Below are positions 1 through 8,681 of a DNA stretch of 64,000 nucleotides, in pieces (within the stretch, counting starts at the first letter, position 1; the number at the start of each line of letters is the position of its first letter). Source of the stretch: Acetobacterium tundrae. GTDB lineage: Bacteria; Bacillota; Clostridia; Eubacteriales; Eubacteriaceae. Both the position numbers and the translations under genes were made by a program. The stretch covers positions 1 to 64,000 of the forward strand of contig NZ_RXYB01000014.1 in the NCBI RefSeq assembly GCF_008086615.1. The letters run 5' to 3'. The notes beneath the pieces are model-generated. The model was not told the origin of the DNA and did no database searches. It worked only from the letters and a program-made list of their open reading frames with translations.

Positions 1-4
1 GGCT

Positions 5-1075
5 TTAGGAATGTTGCTTTAATTTCTCGGCCTGATCACTTGTGACCAGGGCATTGATCATTTCATCGATGTCCCCATCTAAAAATGCTTCCAGTTGATA
101 AACCGTCACCCCAATTCGGTGATCGGAAATCCGTCCCTGGGGAAAGTTGTAGGTTCTGATCCGTTCACTTCTGTCGCCGGTACCGACCTGACTTTTCCGG
201 TCTTTTGCTATTTCACTTGCCTGCTTTTGCTCTTCTATTTCTAATAACCGTGCTTTTAGAACTTTCAAGGCTTTTTCTTTGTTTTTCAACTGTGATTTCT
301 CATCCTGGCAAGTTACCACCATACCCGTTGGCAGATGTGTGATCCGAACGGCGGAATCGGTCGTGTTGACACATTGTCCCCCATTTCCAGAAGATCGGTA
401 AACATCCACTCTTAAATCGTTGGCACTAATATCAATTTCAACATCTTCGGCTTCCGGCAGTACTGCTACCGTGGCTGTTGACGTATGAATTCGTCCGCCG
501 GATTCGGTGGTTGGTATCCGTTGGACACGATGAACGCCGCTTTCATACTTTAATCGACTGTAGGCCCCTTTACCTTCTAATAGAAAAATAATTTCTTTAA
601 TGCCGCCGATGTCCGGGATACTTGAACTCAAGATATCACTTTTCCATCCTTGTCGCTCTGCATATCGGGTGTACATTCTAAACAGATCTCCGGCAAATAA
701 GGCGGCTTCGCTGCCGCCGGCGCCAGCGCGAATTTCAACAATAACATTTTTGTCATCATTGGGATCCTTTGGCAGTAGCAGCACTCTTAATTCTTCTTCC
801 TGTTGGATGCTTATCTCTGTTAATTCTTCAAGTTCAGCTTCTGCCAGTTCTATGAAGTCTTTGCTTGAATCTTTATCCGCCAACATTTCCTTGGCCTCTT
901 CAATGCCTGTCAATGTTTTCGAATATTCATTGTATTTTTCAATGATTGGTTCGATGTGTGATTGCTCTTTCATCAGCTTTCGCCATTGGTTCTGATCCGC
1001 AATCACCTCGGGATCACTGATCTTTTTATTTAATTCAGCATATTGTCCTGCCAAAAAGTCTAATTTATCTAACAT
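5..1075 (-). CDS. prfA: Peptide chain release factor 1
   Basis: Class I release factor that frees the finished peptide at UAA and UAG codons. The 356-residue protein has the usual RF1 length. The GGQ catalytic motif lies in the stretch [13 protein letters not shown], and the stop-codon reading tripeptide is PTT (in [14 protein letters not shown]), matching the PxT of RF1 rather than the SPF of RF2. The start has AAGGAG just upstream. It is the last gene of a minus-strand run uvrC-hprK-PHP-prfA; the stop codon lies four bases inside the window edge, so the next gene is not visible. Confidence 0.97.
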   Translation of the reverse strand: MLDKLDFLAGQYAELNKKISDPEVIADQNQWRKLMKEQSHIEPIIEKYNEYSKTLTGIEEAKEMLADKDSSKDFIELAEAELEELTEISIQQEEELRVLLLPKDPNDDKNVIVEIRAGAGGSEAALFAGDLFRMYTRYAERQGWKSDILSSSIPDIGGIKEIIFLLEGKGAYSRLKYESGVHRVQRIPTTESGGRIHTSTATVAVLPEAEDVEIDISANDLRVDVYRSSGNGGQCVNTTDSAVRITHLPTGMVVTCQDEKSQLKNKEKALKVLKARLLEIEEQKQASEIAKDRKSQVGTGDRSERIRTYNFPQGRISDHRIGVTVYQLEAFLDGDIDEMINALVTSDQAEKLKQHS

Positions 1076-1175
1076 ATTGCTCCTTATTTCTTCTTATTTT
1101 TCTTCTTAAGTTTTTATATTAATCATCAATGTGACTAACCCACCAGGCCAACACGCATTAAAATAGACCTGATCT

Positions 1176-1952
1176 TTATTTTATCACAGTTTCATCCTTT
1201 TTCAAAAACAAATCTTGGACGATCTTTTCCGCAAAGAGAGTTCGACCTTTGTTTTCTAAATAATCAATGAGACGCTTTGTCTCAAGATTGATGATCAATT
1301 CATCCGGAAAATCAACCACATCAAGTAACTTGTCCACATAGGTGAAATCGCCAATATCTGTTGCAAAGTGAGTATCCGTTCCCAGTATCACCGGGATCTC
1401 CAATTCTTTGCAGCGGTTTGCAATCCATTCGCAGTTTGGTTTGGAACCTTTTCTAACAAAAAATGAACCATTGTTGATTTCAATCAGGGTATTGTGCTTT
1501 TTGGCATCCTGAAGAATTACTTCATAATCCAGTTCATACGTTGGATTTCCCAAATGACAGATAAAATCTACATTTGGATTGGCAATTGCTCCCAATACCG
1601 CACTGGTATTTTCATTTTTTGTTTTCGGCTTAAAAGTGGGGGTATGCAATGACGCTGAGATGATTTCCAATCTTTGAATAAACGGCATCGGAATATCCGT
1701 ATTTCCATCGACATCCATAATATTACTCTCAATTCCTTTAAGCAGTTTTACATTATTCAATTTCCCGGGAATAACTCGATAATTGGCAAAGAATAACGGG
1801 GTGGGTGCTCCCGGAAGTTCAGGTCCATGCTCGGTGATACAAATCATTTCCAAATTCTTTTTTGCGGCAGCTTCAATTAGTTCCAATATTGTGTTGTAAG
1901 CATGTCCGCAGGCTAAGGTATGGGTGTGTGCGTCCAATACATAATTTCTCAT
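1176..1952 (-). CDS. PHP-domain phosphoesterase, YcdX-like
   Basis: Metal-dependent phosphoesterase of the PHP family, 258 residues. Metal-ligand motifs are visible in order: HTHT near the N-terminus, then GHAY, ITEHG, a glutamate in KGIES, SASLH, ICHLGNP and GTDTH near residue 195. The open frame extends upstream to 2132, but that extension overlaps hprK and is very basic and unlike the family; the start at 1952 (MRNYVLDAHTHT) fits PHP proteins and follows GGAAGG. It begins 25 bases after the hprK stop, so the two are probably co-transcribed. The substrate is not predictable from sequence. Confidence 0.88.
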   Translation of the reverse strand: MRNYVLDAHTHTLACGHAYNTILELIEAAAKKNLEMICITEHGPELPGAPTPLFFANYRVIPGKLNNVKLLKGIESNIMDVDGNTDIPMPFIQRLEIISASLHTPTFKPKTKNENTSAVLGAIANPNVDFICHLGNPTYELDYEVILQDAKKHNTLIEINNGSFFVRKGSKPNCEWIANRCKELEIPVILGTDTHFATDIGDFTYVDKLLDVVDFPDELIINLETKRLIDYLENKGRTLFAEKIVQDLFLKKDETVIK

Positions 1953-1977
1953 TTTTTCTTTAATTTCCTTCCCTGTT

Positions 1978-2955
1978 TTACTTTTCTGTATTTTGTTTCT
2001 CTTCGTTTTCTTTTTTCTGCAATTCTCTTTTTTCGACCTCAAGTTCGTTTTGATGGGCAACCCGATCACAGAATACTTGAGCGGAATGATAACCGTACTG
2101 TTTTGTGCGATTATTGATGGCTGCCGTTTCAATAATACAGGCTAAATTTCGGCCTCCTGATACCGGGATCATGACCTTGGGTATTTCGATCCCCAGAATA
2201 TCAACTTTTTCTTCATCCAGTCCCAAACGATCATAGGGTGAGCGATCATCCCAGTTCTCCAACTGAATGACCATATCAATTTCCACCACACGCTTAACGG
2301 CTCTGGCACCGTAAAGAGTTTTGACATCGATAATCCCGATGCCTCTGATTTCCATAAAATGCTGCAGCAATTTTGGTGCTGTTCCCATTAGATGATTGTC
2401 CCGGATCCGTTTGACTTCGACAACATCATCGGCAATCAGACAGTGGCCGCGTTTCACAATTTCCAGAGCCGTTTCACTTTTTCCAATTCCACTGGGGCCG
2501 GTAATCAAAACACCGACACCGAACACCTCTACCAGGACCCCGTGCAGACTGACCGTTGGCGCCGATAACTCATCCAGATAGCTGACCAAATGATAAAAAA
2601 GCGAAGTGGTGTGTTCTTTGCTTTTTAGCAGAATACGCCCATATTTTTTTGCCGCCTCCAAAAAAAAGTCTGTCTCTGCCAAATCCCAACAAACAATAAA
2701 GCATGGAAATTCATAAGCAAAGAAATCATCAATTCGCTGCTTTCTTACCTCAATATCAAGATCGAGCAGATAAGCCACTTCAACCTTACCAATTACCTGA
2801 ATTCGATCTGAATCAAAATAATTATAATAGCCATGCAGTTGTAGTCCCGGTCGATTAATGCCGCTGTCACTCAAGTCTAATTCACTCGTCTGGCAATAGA
2901 TTTTTTCCAAATTCATTTCTTTGCAAAAATCATCTAAATTTACTTTTCCATTCAT
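1978..2955 (-). CDS. hprK: HPr kinase/phosphorylase
   Basis: Bifunctional enzyme that phosphorylates and dephosphorylates Ser46 of HPr, controlling carbon catabolite repression. The Walker A loop GPSGIGKSETA, followed by GHCLIADDVVEV, and the C-terminal signature IIETAAINNRTKQYGYHSA are typical. The N-terminal region (INRPGLQLHGYYNYF) matches the family's regulatory domain. Start choice is uncertain: ATG at 2955 aligns best with known N-termini (325 aa), but a TTG at 3003 preceded by GAGGT is possible and gives 341 aa. The C-terminal tail is unusually rich in Glu and Lys. It sits between uvrC and a PHP protein on the same strand. Confidence 0.93.
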   Translation of the reverse strand: MNGKVNLDDFCKEMNLEKIYCQTSELDLSDSGINRPGLQLHGYYNYFDSDRIQVIGKVEVAYLLDLDIEVRKQRIDDFFAYEFPCFIVCWDLAETDFFLEAAKKYGRILLKSKEHTTSLFYHLVSYLDELSAPTVSLHGVLVEVFGVGVLITGPSGIGKSETALEIVKRGHCLIADDVVEVKRIRDNHLMGTAPKLLQHFMEIRGIGIIDVKTLYGARAVKRVVEIDMVIQLENWDDRSPYDRLGLDEEKVDILGIEIPKVMIPVSGGRNLACIIETAAINNRTKQYGYHSAQVFCDRVAHQNELEVEKRELQKKENEEKQNTEK

Positions 2956-3044
2956 TTTTTTCTTGTCTCTTTTCATTGATCTATCGGTTATTAATTTACC
3001 CAAATTATTCTACCTCAAAGTTTAATCATATCAAAGTGTTTTCA

Positions 3045-4877
3045 TTAATCCTGATGAAAATATTCAGATATTGCCTGGGCTGTTTTTTCCGACATCCCGG
3101 GGATTGCCATTATCTCTTCCATATTCGCATTTTTTATATTATTAATATTCCCAAAATGGGCCATGAGTGTCGCTCGTCGTTTTTTTCCGATTCCTGGTAT
3201 TTCTTCCAACCGCGATGCCAGCATTTCTTTATTTCTAAGGACCTGATGATACCCCAATGTGTAACGATGAACTTCTTCTGATACTTCAAAAAGAAATACG
3301 CCCAGCGGCGTTGCCTTTTTTAAAGCAACTTCGCTACCTTTATAAAAAATTCCCCGAAGTCGATGGTGGTCATCTTTCACCAGGCCGCAAACAGCAATGC
3401 TCACGGGATAGAGAGAAACGATGCTTTCTACCGCGGCGACATGCCCCAAACCGCCATCGATCATCATGATTTCCGGAAGGGGCAAAAAGGTGTTTGTTTC
3501 CTGGACTTTCATCGCTCGTTCCATCCTGCGAAACACCATTTCCTGCATGCTTGCATAATCATTTTGGCCTTCAACCGACTTTATTTTAAAGCGGCGGCAT
3601 GCTTTTCGATTTAACTTACCGTCTTCAAAAACGACCATCCCGCCGACATTATTCGTTCCACTGATATTGGAAATATCATAAGCCTCAATGCGCTTTGGTA
3701 TTTTTTCCAATTCTAAAAGATCCGCCAATCCCTCCAGACGACTTTTTGACCGCTCTTCCTTTTGTCGTTTTTCCAGTAAATGCTGTTTCAAGGCAAGATC
3801 AGCATTTTCTGCCACCATTTCCAGCATCTTAATTTTTTTTCCTCTTTGGGGGATATGGAGCTCAATCTTTTTTCCCGCAGTTAGACTTAACCATTGTTCA
3901 ATGGTTTTTTCATCCTCCATCGCTTCTCTTAAGATGATTTCTCGGGGAATAAATCCACAGCTTGAATAATATTGCTTGACAAAACTTTCCATGATTTCAG
4001 AAAGTTTCACTTCGGCAATTCCTTCCAGGAAAAAATGATCACGTCCCATGAGTTTTCCCTCCCGAACATGAAATACTTGAACGCATCCCATATCGTCTGC
4101 CATCGCCATCGCAATAAAGTCCTGATCCTGTTTGGTATTCGATATAATTTTCTGTTTTTCAACAATATGTTCAATACCGGATATTTGATCTCGAAGCATT
4201 GCCGCCTCTTCATAATTTTGGCGCATTGCCGCTGAATTCATTTTATCCTTGAGTATTTTAATCAGATTGGGGTGTCGACCATTTAAAATATCTAAAATCG
4301 ATTGAATATCCTGACCGTATTTTTCCATGGATACATTTCCCCGGCACGGGGCCTGGCACTGACCGATATGAAAATTCAAACAGGGTCGGCCAATTTTTTT
4401 TCCAAAAACAACCTGACGATTACAGGTTTTCAAAGGATATATTTTTAATATCGCCTCAATGGTGTTTTTTACGGCAAACGCACTGGTAAAAGGGCCAAAA
4501 TACTTACTGCCGTCTTTTTTGTATTCCCGGGTCATCATAATTCTGGGATAATCTTCATTGATTGTTACTCTGATCCAGGGATAGCTTTTATCATCCTTCA
4601 GCAGTATGTTGTATCGGGGCATATGGTTTTTGATTAAATTGCATTCCAGTATCAGCGCTTCCATTTCGGAATCTGTTACGATGGTTTCAATTGTTTCAAT
4701 ATGTGAAACCAGCACCGCTGTTTTAGATGTAAGATTGTGGGGAGAATGAAAATACTGACGCACCCGATTACGTAGGTTTATAGCTTTACCGACATAGATA
4801 ATCTCCCCCTGATTATTTTTCATCATATAAATCCCCGGACTCTGGGGCAGTTCTTTTAATTTGTCTTTATCATACAT
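3045..4877 (-). CDS. uvrC: Excinuclease ABC subunit C
   Basis: Makes the two incisions flanking a lesion in nucleotide excision repair together with UvrAB. The 610-residue protein shows the GIY-YIG nuclease at residues about 10-90 (GIYMMKN... IIYVGKA), a UVR motif near residues 200-235, the C-terminal endonuclease half with RIEAYDISNISGTNNVGGMVVF and MIDGGLGHV, and helix-hairpin-helix motifs at the end (IPGIGKKRRATLMAHF, IPGMSEKTAQAISEYF). No SOS box was found upstream, unlike uvrB in this window. It is divergent from the small gene at 5011. Confidence 0.97.
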   Translation of the reverse strand: MYDKDKLKELPQSPGIYMMKNNQGEIIYVGKAINLRNRVRQYFHSPHNLTSKTAVLVSHIETIETIVTDSEMEALILECNLIKNHMPRYNILLKDDKSYPWIRVTINEDYPRIMMTREYKKDGSKYFGPFTSAFAVKNTIEAILKIYPLKTCNRQVVFGKKIGRPCLNFHIGQCQAPCRGNVSMEKYGQDIQSILDILNGRHPNLIKILKDKMNSAAMRQNYEEAAMLRDQISGIEHIVEKQKIISNTKQDQDFIAMAMADDMGCVQVFHVREGKLMGRDHFFLEGIAEVKLSEIMESFVKQYYSSCGFIPREIILREAMEDEKTIEQWLSLTAGKKIELHIPQRGKKIKMLEMVAENADLALKQHLLEKRQKEERSKSRLEGLADLLELEKIPKRIEAYDISNISGTNNVGGMVVFEDGKLNRKACRRFKIKSVEGQNDYASMQEMVFRRMERAMKVQETNTFLPLPEIMMIDGGLGHVAAVESIVSLYPVSIAVCGLVKDDHHRLRGIFYKGSEVALKKATPLGVFLFEVSEEVHRYTLGYHQVLRNKEMLASRLEEIPGIGKKRRATLMAHFGNINNIKNANMEEIMAIPGMSEKTAQAISEYFHQD

Positions 4878-4952
4878 TGTTTTTTCACCTTAGCTGTTTT
4901 ATCTTAAAATAATCTTTTTTTTATATTTTCCTGTTTATTTCCCTATTAACTT

Positions 4953-4973
4953 TGGTATAATAGTAATACTATT
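4953..4973 (+). promoter_or_regulatory. Extended -10 promoter with overlapping 7-1-7 palindrome
   Basis: TGG followed by TATAAT (4956-4961) is an extended -10 element 50 bases before the small gene at 5011. The perfect palindrome AATAGTAATACTATT (4959-4973) overlaps the -10 and the expected transcription start, so it could be an operator. The 7-1-7 layout resembles Fur-family sites, but the bases do not match a known consensus well. Inference only. Confidence 0.45.
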
Positions 4974-5010
4974 TAAACATCAATTGATTTTAAAGAAAGG
5001 AAGTGTTACC

Positions 5011-5259
5011 ATGTTTGAAAAAATAACCCTTGATGGCCACAATACCTTAGTTTCTTTCGGCAATTTCGAAGTGAAAATTGTTCCGAAAATTTACGGTGGT
5101 TTTACTTTAACTAAAACGGTTAAAGACAACCCTTTTAAAATTATCGAAATACGTGAGATAAGACTTCCAATTTCAGAAAAAGAAATTATCAAGGAAGCAA
5201 AAGAGCTTTTGAAACGAAATTATGAATCGATTGACTTCAATAAGTATTGTATCACATAA
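5011..5259 (+). CDS. Small hypothetical protein
   Basis: I do not recognise this 82-residue protein. The start at ATG 5011 is chosen because AAGGAAG lies just upstream; the open frame extends to 4984 without a site. The sequence reads as one small soluble domain: beta-rich in the first half (MFEKITLDGHNTLVSFGNF, then KIYGGFTLTKTV) and helical near the end (EKEIIKEAKELLKRNYES). There is no signal peptide or membrane segment and a single cysteine near the C-terminus. It is a single gene with its own likely promoter and a hairpin downstream. Confidence 0.7.
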   Translation: MFEKITLDGHNTLVSFGNFEVKIVPKIYGGFTLTKTVKDNPFKIIEIREIRLPISEKEIIKEAKELLKRNYESIDFNKYCIT

Positions 5260-5306
5260 ATCTTGAGTTCTGCTTTTTTTGACTGAATTGTACTGCTTAA
5301 AACATA

Positions 5307-5363
5307 GTCCTTGTTTCTATCATTATGCTAAAGATTGAGCATGACCGAAACAAGGACGGACGT
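5307..5363 (+). terminator. Hairpin downstream of the small gene, probable terminator
   Basis: GTCCTTGTTTC (5307-5317) pairs perfectly with GAAACAAGGAC (5347-5357), with further pairing inside (TCATTATGCT with GAGCATGA). A short T-rich stretch (GTTTTATC) follows a few bases later, so termination efficiency is uncertain. Confidence 0.5.
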
Positions 5364-5426
5364 TTTATCGAGACCCTTCTGATTCTCGCACTTGTCTTAA
5401 CTGAAATAAAGTATTCGCGAATCCAT

Positions 5427-5455
5427 TTGACAAAGCTTCTTATCTGCTATATACT
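5427..5455 (+). promoter_or_regulatory. Promoter of the cold-shock gene
   Basis: TTGACA (5427-5432), a 17-base spacer and TATACT (5450-5455) form a near-consensus vegetative promoter. The predicted start near 5462 gives an untranslated leader of about 125 bases before the cold-shock gene, a typical length for cold-shock mRNAs. Confidence 0.75.
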
Positions 5456-5485
5456 GAAAGAGAATTAAAGTGTATTTATTGATTT

Positions 5486-5550
5486 CACATATTTTTGAAA
5501 GTCATTTCTTACGTTTAGATGATTTTCAAAAATATGTGTTTTTCTTTTTT
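5486..5550 (+). terminator. Leader hairpin with U-tract (possible attenuator) of the cold-shock gene
   Basis: CACATATTTTTGAAA (5486-5500) pairs without mismatch with TTTCAAAAATATGTG (5524-5538), and TTTTTCTTTTTT follows immediately. It sits between the strong promoter at 5427 and the gene, so it would act as an intrinsic terminator or attenuator inside the leader. Confidence 0.6.
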
Positions 5551-5588
5551 GCATCACGATTTATATTAAAATGTAGGAGGTACCTAAA

Positions 5589-5789
5589 ATGAATAATGGT
5601 ACAGTAAAATGGTTTAACGAGGAAAAAGGTTTTGGTTTTATTTCTGTAGATGGTGGCGAAGATGTCTTTGTACATTTCTCTGCAATTATTGCTGACGGAC
5701 GTAAAAACCTTGTTGAAGGACAACGTGTAACTTTTGACACCGAAAAAACTGATCGTGGCTTACAAGCTACAAATGTTTTTATTGCATAG
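5589..5789 (+). CDS. Cold-shock protein (CspA family)
   Basis: RNA chaperone of 66 residues, the standard CSD length. RNP1 is visible as KGFGFISV and RNP2 as VFVHFSA, preceded by [17 protein letters not shown] precedes the start by about eight bases. It is expressed alone between its own promoter and a strong terminator. The long leader with an AT-rich hairpin is consistent with temperature-dependent control, which is inferred. Confidence 0.95.
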   Translation: MNNGTVKWFNEEKGFGFISVDGGEDVFVHFSAIIADGRKNLVEGQRVTFDTEKTDRGLQATNVFIA

Positions 5790-5800
5790 TTTCATCATTT

Positions 5801-5838
5801 AAAAATCCCCCCGTCGTTAAAACGATGGGGGGATTTTT
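5801..5838. terminator. Bidirectional terminator between csp and feo operon
   Basis: AAAAATCCCCCCGTCGTT and AACGATGGGGGGATTTTT form an 18-bp stem with a two-base loop and one G-T pair. T-runs on both strands let it serve the cold-shock gene and the convergent feo operon. Confidence 0.9.
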
Positions 5839-5865
5839 ATTGCCCGGATATTTCTTCCGGGACAA

Positions 5866-6033
5866 TTAACACTTATCTTTTTCTGAAGATTCTGTTCCCG
5901 TCTTGCAACCGGGGCAGCTTCCCCCTTTACAGCCTTCGCAGGAAAAATCTCCTGATTTCATTTTCTTAACCTTTTTAAAAATAATATAACCGGCCGCGCC
6001 TAAAATTAAAGCTGCCAATATCCATGTAACCAT
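5866..6033 (-). CDS. FeoB-associated Cys-rich membrane protein
   Basis: A 55-residue protein read directly from the DNA. One membrane helix (VTWILAALILGAAGYIIF) starts at residue 2, followed by a basic stretch (KKVKKMK) and a cysteine cluster CEGCKGGSCPGC with a final cysteine at the C-terminus. This layout matches the small FeoB-associated family found after feoB in many anaerobes; its role in ferrous iron uptake is not established. It starts 24 bases after the feoB stop, on the same strand, so it is the third gene of the feo operon. Confidence 0.88.
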   Translation of the reverse strand: MVTWILAALILGAAGYIIFKKVKKMKSGDFSCEGCKGGSCPGCKTGTESSEKDKC

Positions 6034-6057
6034 TTTCAATCCTTCTCTCTAAACCCT

Positions 6058-8079
6058 TTAAATAAATATTCTGCTCCCCACCTGATAGATGATTAAAGAA
6101 ATCATATAGGCTAAACCAAGTTGGTATGCTACTGCGAAAAAAAAGTCTCGCCAGTTTCCCAGCTCTTTTCTCATGGTGGCCAGGGCCGCCATACACGGTG
6201 ATGCCAACAAAATAAAGATGACAAAACTGTAAGCCGATACTGGTGTGAAAATCTGGCTGATTGCCAGTGTCAGGCCGCCCGCCTGACCAGCGGTCAAGAC
6301 ACTTAATGTACTGATAATCATTTCTTTGGCGGCTATCCCCGTCAGCAAGGCAACGGATGCCATCCAGTTTCCAAAACCCAATGGCGCAAAAATGGGGGCA
6401 ATCACTTTACCAAAAGTGGCTAAAATGCTTTCATCTGCAGATTGTACCATTTGAAGGCTTAGCGTAAAGTTTTGTAAAAACCATAACACGACTGAGGCCG
6501 CAAAAATAATGGTACCTGCCCGGACCAGGAATTCCTTGATTCGCTCCCATACCTGAGTCAGGGTATTTTTCATTTTCGGCAAACGAAACGGTGGAATCTC
6601 CAGAAGATAACCTGAATCGGCCCCTTTAAACCAGGTTTTTGAAAGGATAAAGCCGGATGAGAACACCACAATCAAACTGATCAGGTATAAGGAAAACACC
6701 AGCAAGGTTTGATTTGTTGTGAAAAACACTGAAGCCATCAGAATATAGATCGGCATTTTTGCGCCACATGAAATGAACGGGGTCAATACCGCAGTTAATT
6801 TCCGTTCCCGTTCATTTTCCAGAGTACGTGTTGCCATAATCCCCGGCACCGAACAGCCTAATCCAACTACCATGGGAATAAAAGATTTTCCTGATAAGCC
6901 AAAATGTCGGAAAATCCGATCCATGATAAAAGCTACTCTTGCCATATATCCGCTGTCTTCCAAAATAGAGATAAAAAAGAAAAGCGCCATCAACTGCGGT
7001 ACAAAGGTTAAAACAGCGCCAACCCCGGTAATAATGCCATCATTTATCAGGGCAATGATCCAGTCGGCGGCGCCGATACTTCCCAGTCCTGCAGCAATAT
7101 TAACAATCAGCACGTCCTTAATGAACCACGTAATTCCGCCGATGGTTACTTGCCCAACCAACGTAATGGATACATAGTAAATGATAAACATAAACAGAAA
7201 AAAGATGGGTAAAGCCGCATAGCGATTCATTAATACCTTATCTAGCTGCTCCTGAAATTGCTGGGCATTTTCTTTTGTTTTTCTGGTTGCCAGATTAATT
7301 GTCGCGGTAATGAAGCGGTAGCGGTAATCGGCAATGGCGCTATCGACATCATTACCGGAAAACACTTCAATCTTTTTTCTTGTTTTCTCAATGTCTTCCA
7401 ATAATATCGAACAATCATCAATCTTCGACAGGACTTCATCATCTTTTTCGATCAGTTTTACTGCCCGAAAAATTCTGGGATAGTCTGGCAACACATTGGG
7501 AAACTTGTTCTGAAGCAAATTTTCAAATTCCTTAAATATTTCATTGATTTGTTCCGGAAATATTTTTGGGAATTCCTGTTTTTTATCGTTTTTAACGATC
7601 CTCTCAACCATTTTAATCAGGCCATCAATCCCCGTTTCCTGTTGGGCCGATATTTCTACAAAGGGAAACCCGAACAATTTTTCCAACGCATCGGCATCAA
7701 TTTCCACGCCTTTTTTCTGCACCACATCCATCATATTGAGGGCTCCGACCATCGGACAATCCAGCTCCATAAGCTGGGTTGTTAAATAAAGATTCCGCTC
7801 AATGTTTGAAGCATCAATGATATTAATAATGAGATCCGGACGCTCTTCCAGCAGAAAATTTCGGGATACAATTTCATCCATGGAATAGGGGGCCAATGAA
7901 TAAATTCCTGGAAGATCCACCAATGTTATCTTTTCCGAAGTATTTTTCAGATCTCCTTCTTTTTTTTCAACTGTCACGCCCGGCCAGTTGCCAACGTATA
8001 GATTACTGCCGGTGAGACAATTAAACAGTGTGGTCTTCCCTGAATTTGGATTTCCCGCCAAGGCAACCTTAAATTTCAT
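6058..8079 (-). CDS. feoB: Ferrous iron transporter B
   Basis: Fe(II) uptake protein of 673 residues. The N-terminal G domain has G1 GNPNSGKTTLF near residue 10, G3 DLPG and G4 NMMD. The C-terminal half carries about eight membrane helices with the two Gate domains (GYMARVAFIMDR, SCGAKMPIYILMA, GIAAKEMIISTL). The open frame continues to 8136, but GAGG stands just before the ATG at 8079 and the family begins at that point. It follows feoA after 79 bases. Confidence 0.97.
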   Translation of the reverse strand: MKFKVALAGNPNSGKTTLFNCLTGSNLYVGNWPGVTVEKKEGDLKNTSEKITLVDLPGIYSLAPYSMDEIVSRNFLLEERPDLIINIIDASNIERNLYLTTQLMELDCPMVGALNMMDVVQKKGVEIDADALEKLFGFPFVEISAQQETGIDGLIKMVERIVKNDKKQEFPKIFPEQINEIFKEFENLLQNKFPNVLPDYPRIFRAVKLIEKDDEVLSKIDDCSILLEDIEKTRKKIEVFSGNDVDSAIADYRYRFITATINLATRKTKENAQQFQEQLDKVLMNRYAALPIFFLFMFIIYYVSITLVGQVTIGGITWFIKDVLIVNIAAGLGSIGAADWIIALINDGIITGVGAVLTFVPQLMALFFFISILEDSGYMARVAFIMDRIFRHFGLSGKSFIPMVVGLGCSVPGIMATRTLENERERKLTAVLTPFISCGAKMPIYILMASVFFTTNQTLLVFSLYLISLIVVFSSGFILSKTWFKGADSGYLLEIPPFRLPKMKNTLTQVWERIKEFLVRAGTIIFAASVVLWFLQNFTLSLQMVQSADESILATFGKVIAPIFAPLGFGNWMASVALLTGIAAKEMIISTLSVLTAGQAGGLTLAISQIFTPVSAYSFVIFILLASPCMAALATMRKELGNWRDFFFAVAYQLGLAYMISLIIYQVGSRIFI

Positions 8080-8130
8080 ATTTTTCCTCGTTTCCATTTT
8101 TATGCATAGTATTTTGTTTTTAGACAACGA

Positions 8131-8152
8131 AGCCACCTTGAAAAAGGTGGCT
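8131..8152 (-). promoter_or_regulatory. Intercistronic hairpin between feoA and feoB
   Basis: AGCCACCTT and AAGGTGGCT form a perfect 9-bp stem with a four-base loop in the feoA-feoB gap. No T-run follows on the minus strand, so it is more likely an RNA processing or stability element than a full terminator. Confidence 0.4.
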
Positions 8153-8158
8153 ATTTTG

Positions 8159-8383
8159 CTACTGAACCATTAAAATGTTTGCGGCGTCTTTTTTTCTTAG
8201 ACTTAAAGCATAGCCTCTCAGTCGAACTTCAATGGGATCCCCAAATGGAGCTGTCTTATTAACTTCAATTTCAACGCCGGGTGTAACACCCATATCCATT
8301 AGTTTACGTCGCATTAAACCCTCAACCGCAATAGCGCCGACACAAGCTTTTTGTCCTGGTTTTAAATCTTTTAATGTAAACAT
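8159..8383 (-). CDS. feoA: FeoA family protein
   Basis: Small SH3-like partner of FeoB, 74 residues. It shows the typical FeoA order: TLKDLKPGQKACV, then LMRRKLMDMGVTPGVEIEV, then DPIEVRLRGYALSLRKKDAANI. The start at 8383 has GGAGGTG seven bases upstream; the longer frame to 8425 includes that site and is rejected. It is the first gene of the feo operon. Confidence 0.95.
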   Translation of the reverse strand: MFTLKDLKPGQKACVGAIAVEGLMRRKLMDMGVTPGVEIEVNKTAPFGDPIEVRLRGYALSLRKKDAANILMVQ

Positions 8384-8488
8384 AATAAACACCTCCATAT
8401 TGTCTTTTTCAAGCCTCAAAATCAAGATCGGCCATCACCATATATGATTGTAATATGGTTATTTTGCCATCCCTCATTTGTTAGTCTT

Positions 8489-8519
8489 ATTATACTTTAA
8501 TTGAAAACCATTGTCAATT
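8489..8519 (-). promoter_or_regulatory. feo promoter with overlapping metalloregulator-like operator
   Basis: TTGACA (8512-8517) and TATAAT (8489-8494) with a 17-base spacer form a consensus promoter. The imperfect palindrome AATTGAAAACCATTGTCAATT (8499-8519) covers the -35 and most of the spacer, a position suited to repression by an iron sensor such as Fur or a DtxR-family protein. The bases do not identify which one. Confidence 0.7.
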
Positions 8520-8583
8520 AGATTTTATATCTATTTAAGTTTTTTTAAGGCAAGTCTAACTTATTTTTATGCCCAAACAACGC

Positions 8584-8630
8584 GCAAAAACAAATCCCGG
8601 AGACAATGACTGATGATTGTCTCCGGGACT
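8584..8630 (-). terminator. uvrA terminator
   Basis: TCCCGGAGACAAT (8595-8607) pairs perfectly with ATTGTCTCCGGGA (8616-8628). On the minus strand it is followed by TTTGTTTTTG. The stem sequence resembles the outer stem of the hairpin downstream of metK (21488-21585). Confidence 0.85.
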
Positions 8631-8681
8631 TGTAGCTTAACAGCCTCAACAATTAGCTAAAAGCCATCTTATTAATAGGCA

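Noticed and set aside
600-995. Open frame opposite prfA
   Set aside because: Shadow of a well-supported gene; no binding site or recognisable domain.
1953-2132. Upstream extension of the PHP gene
   Set aside because: It overlaps hprK and is a Lys/Arg-rich antisense-like stretch; an internal ATG fits the family start.
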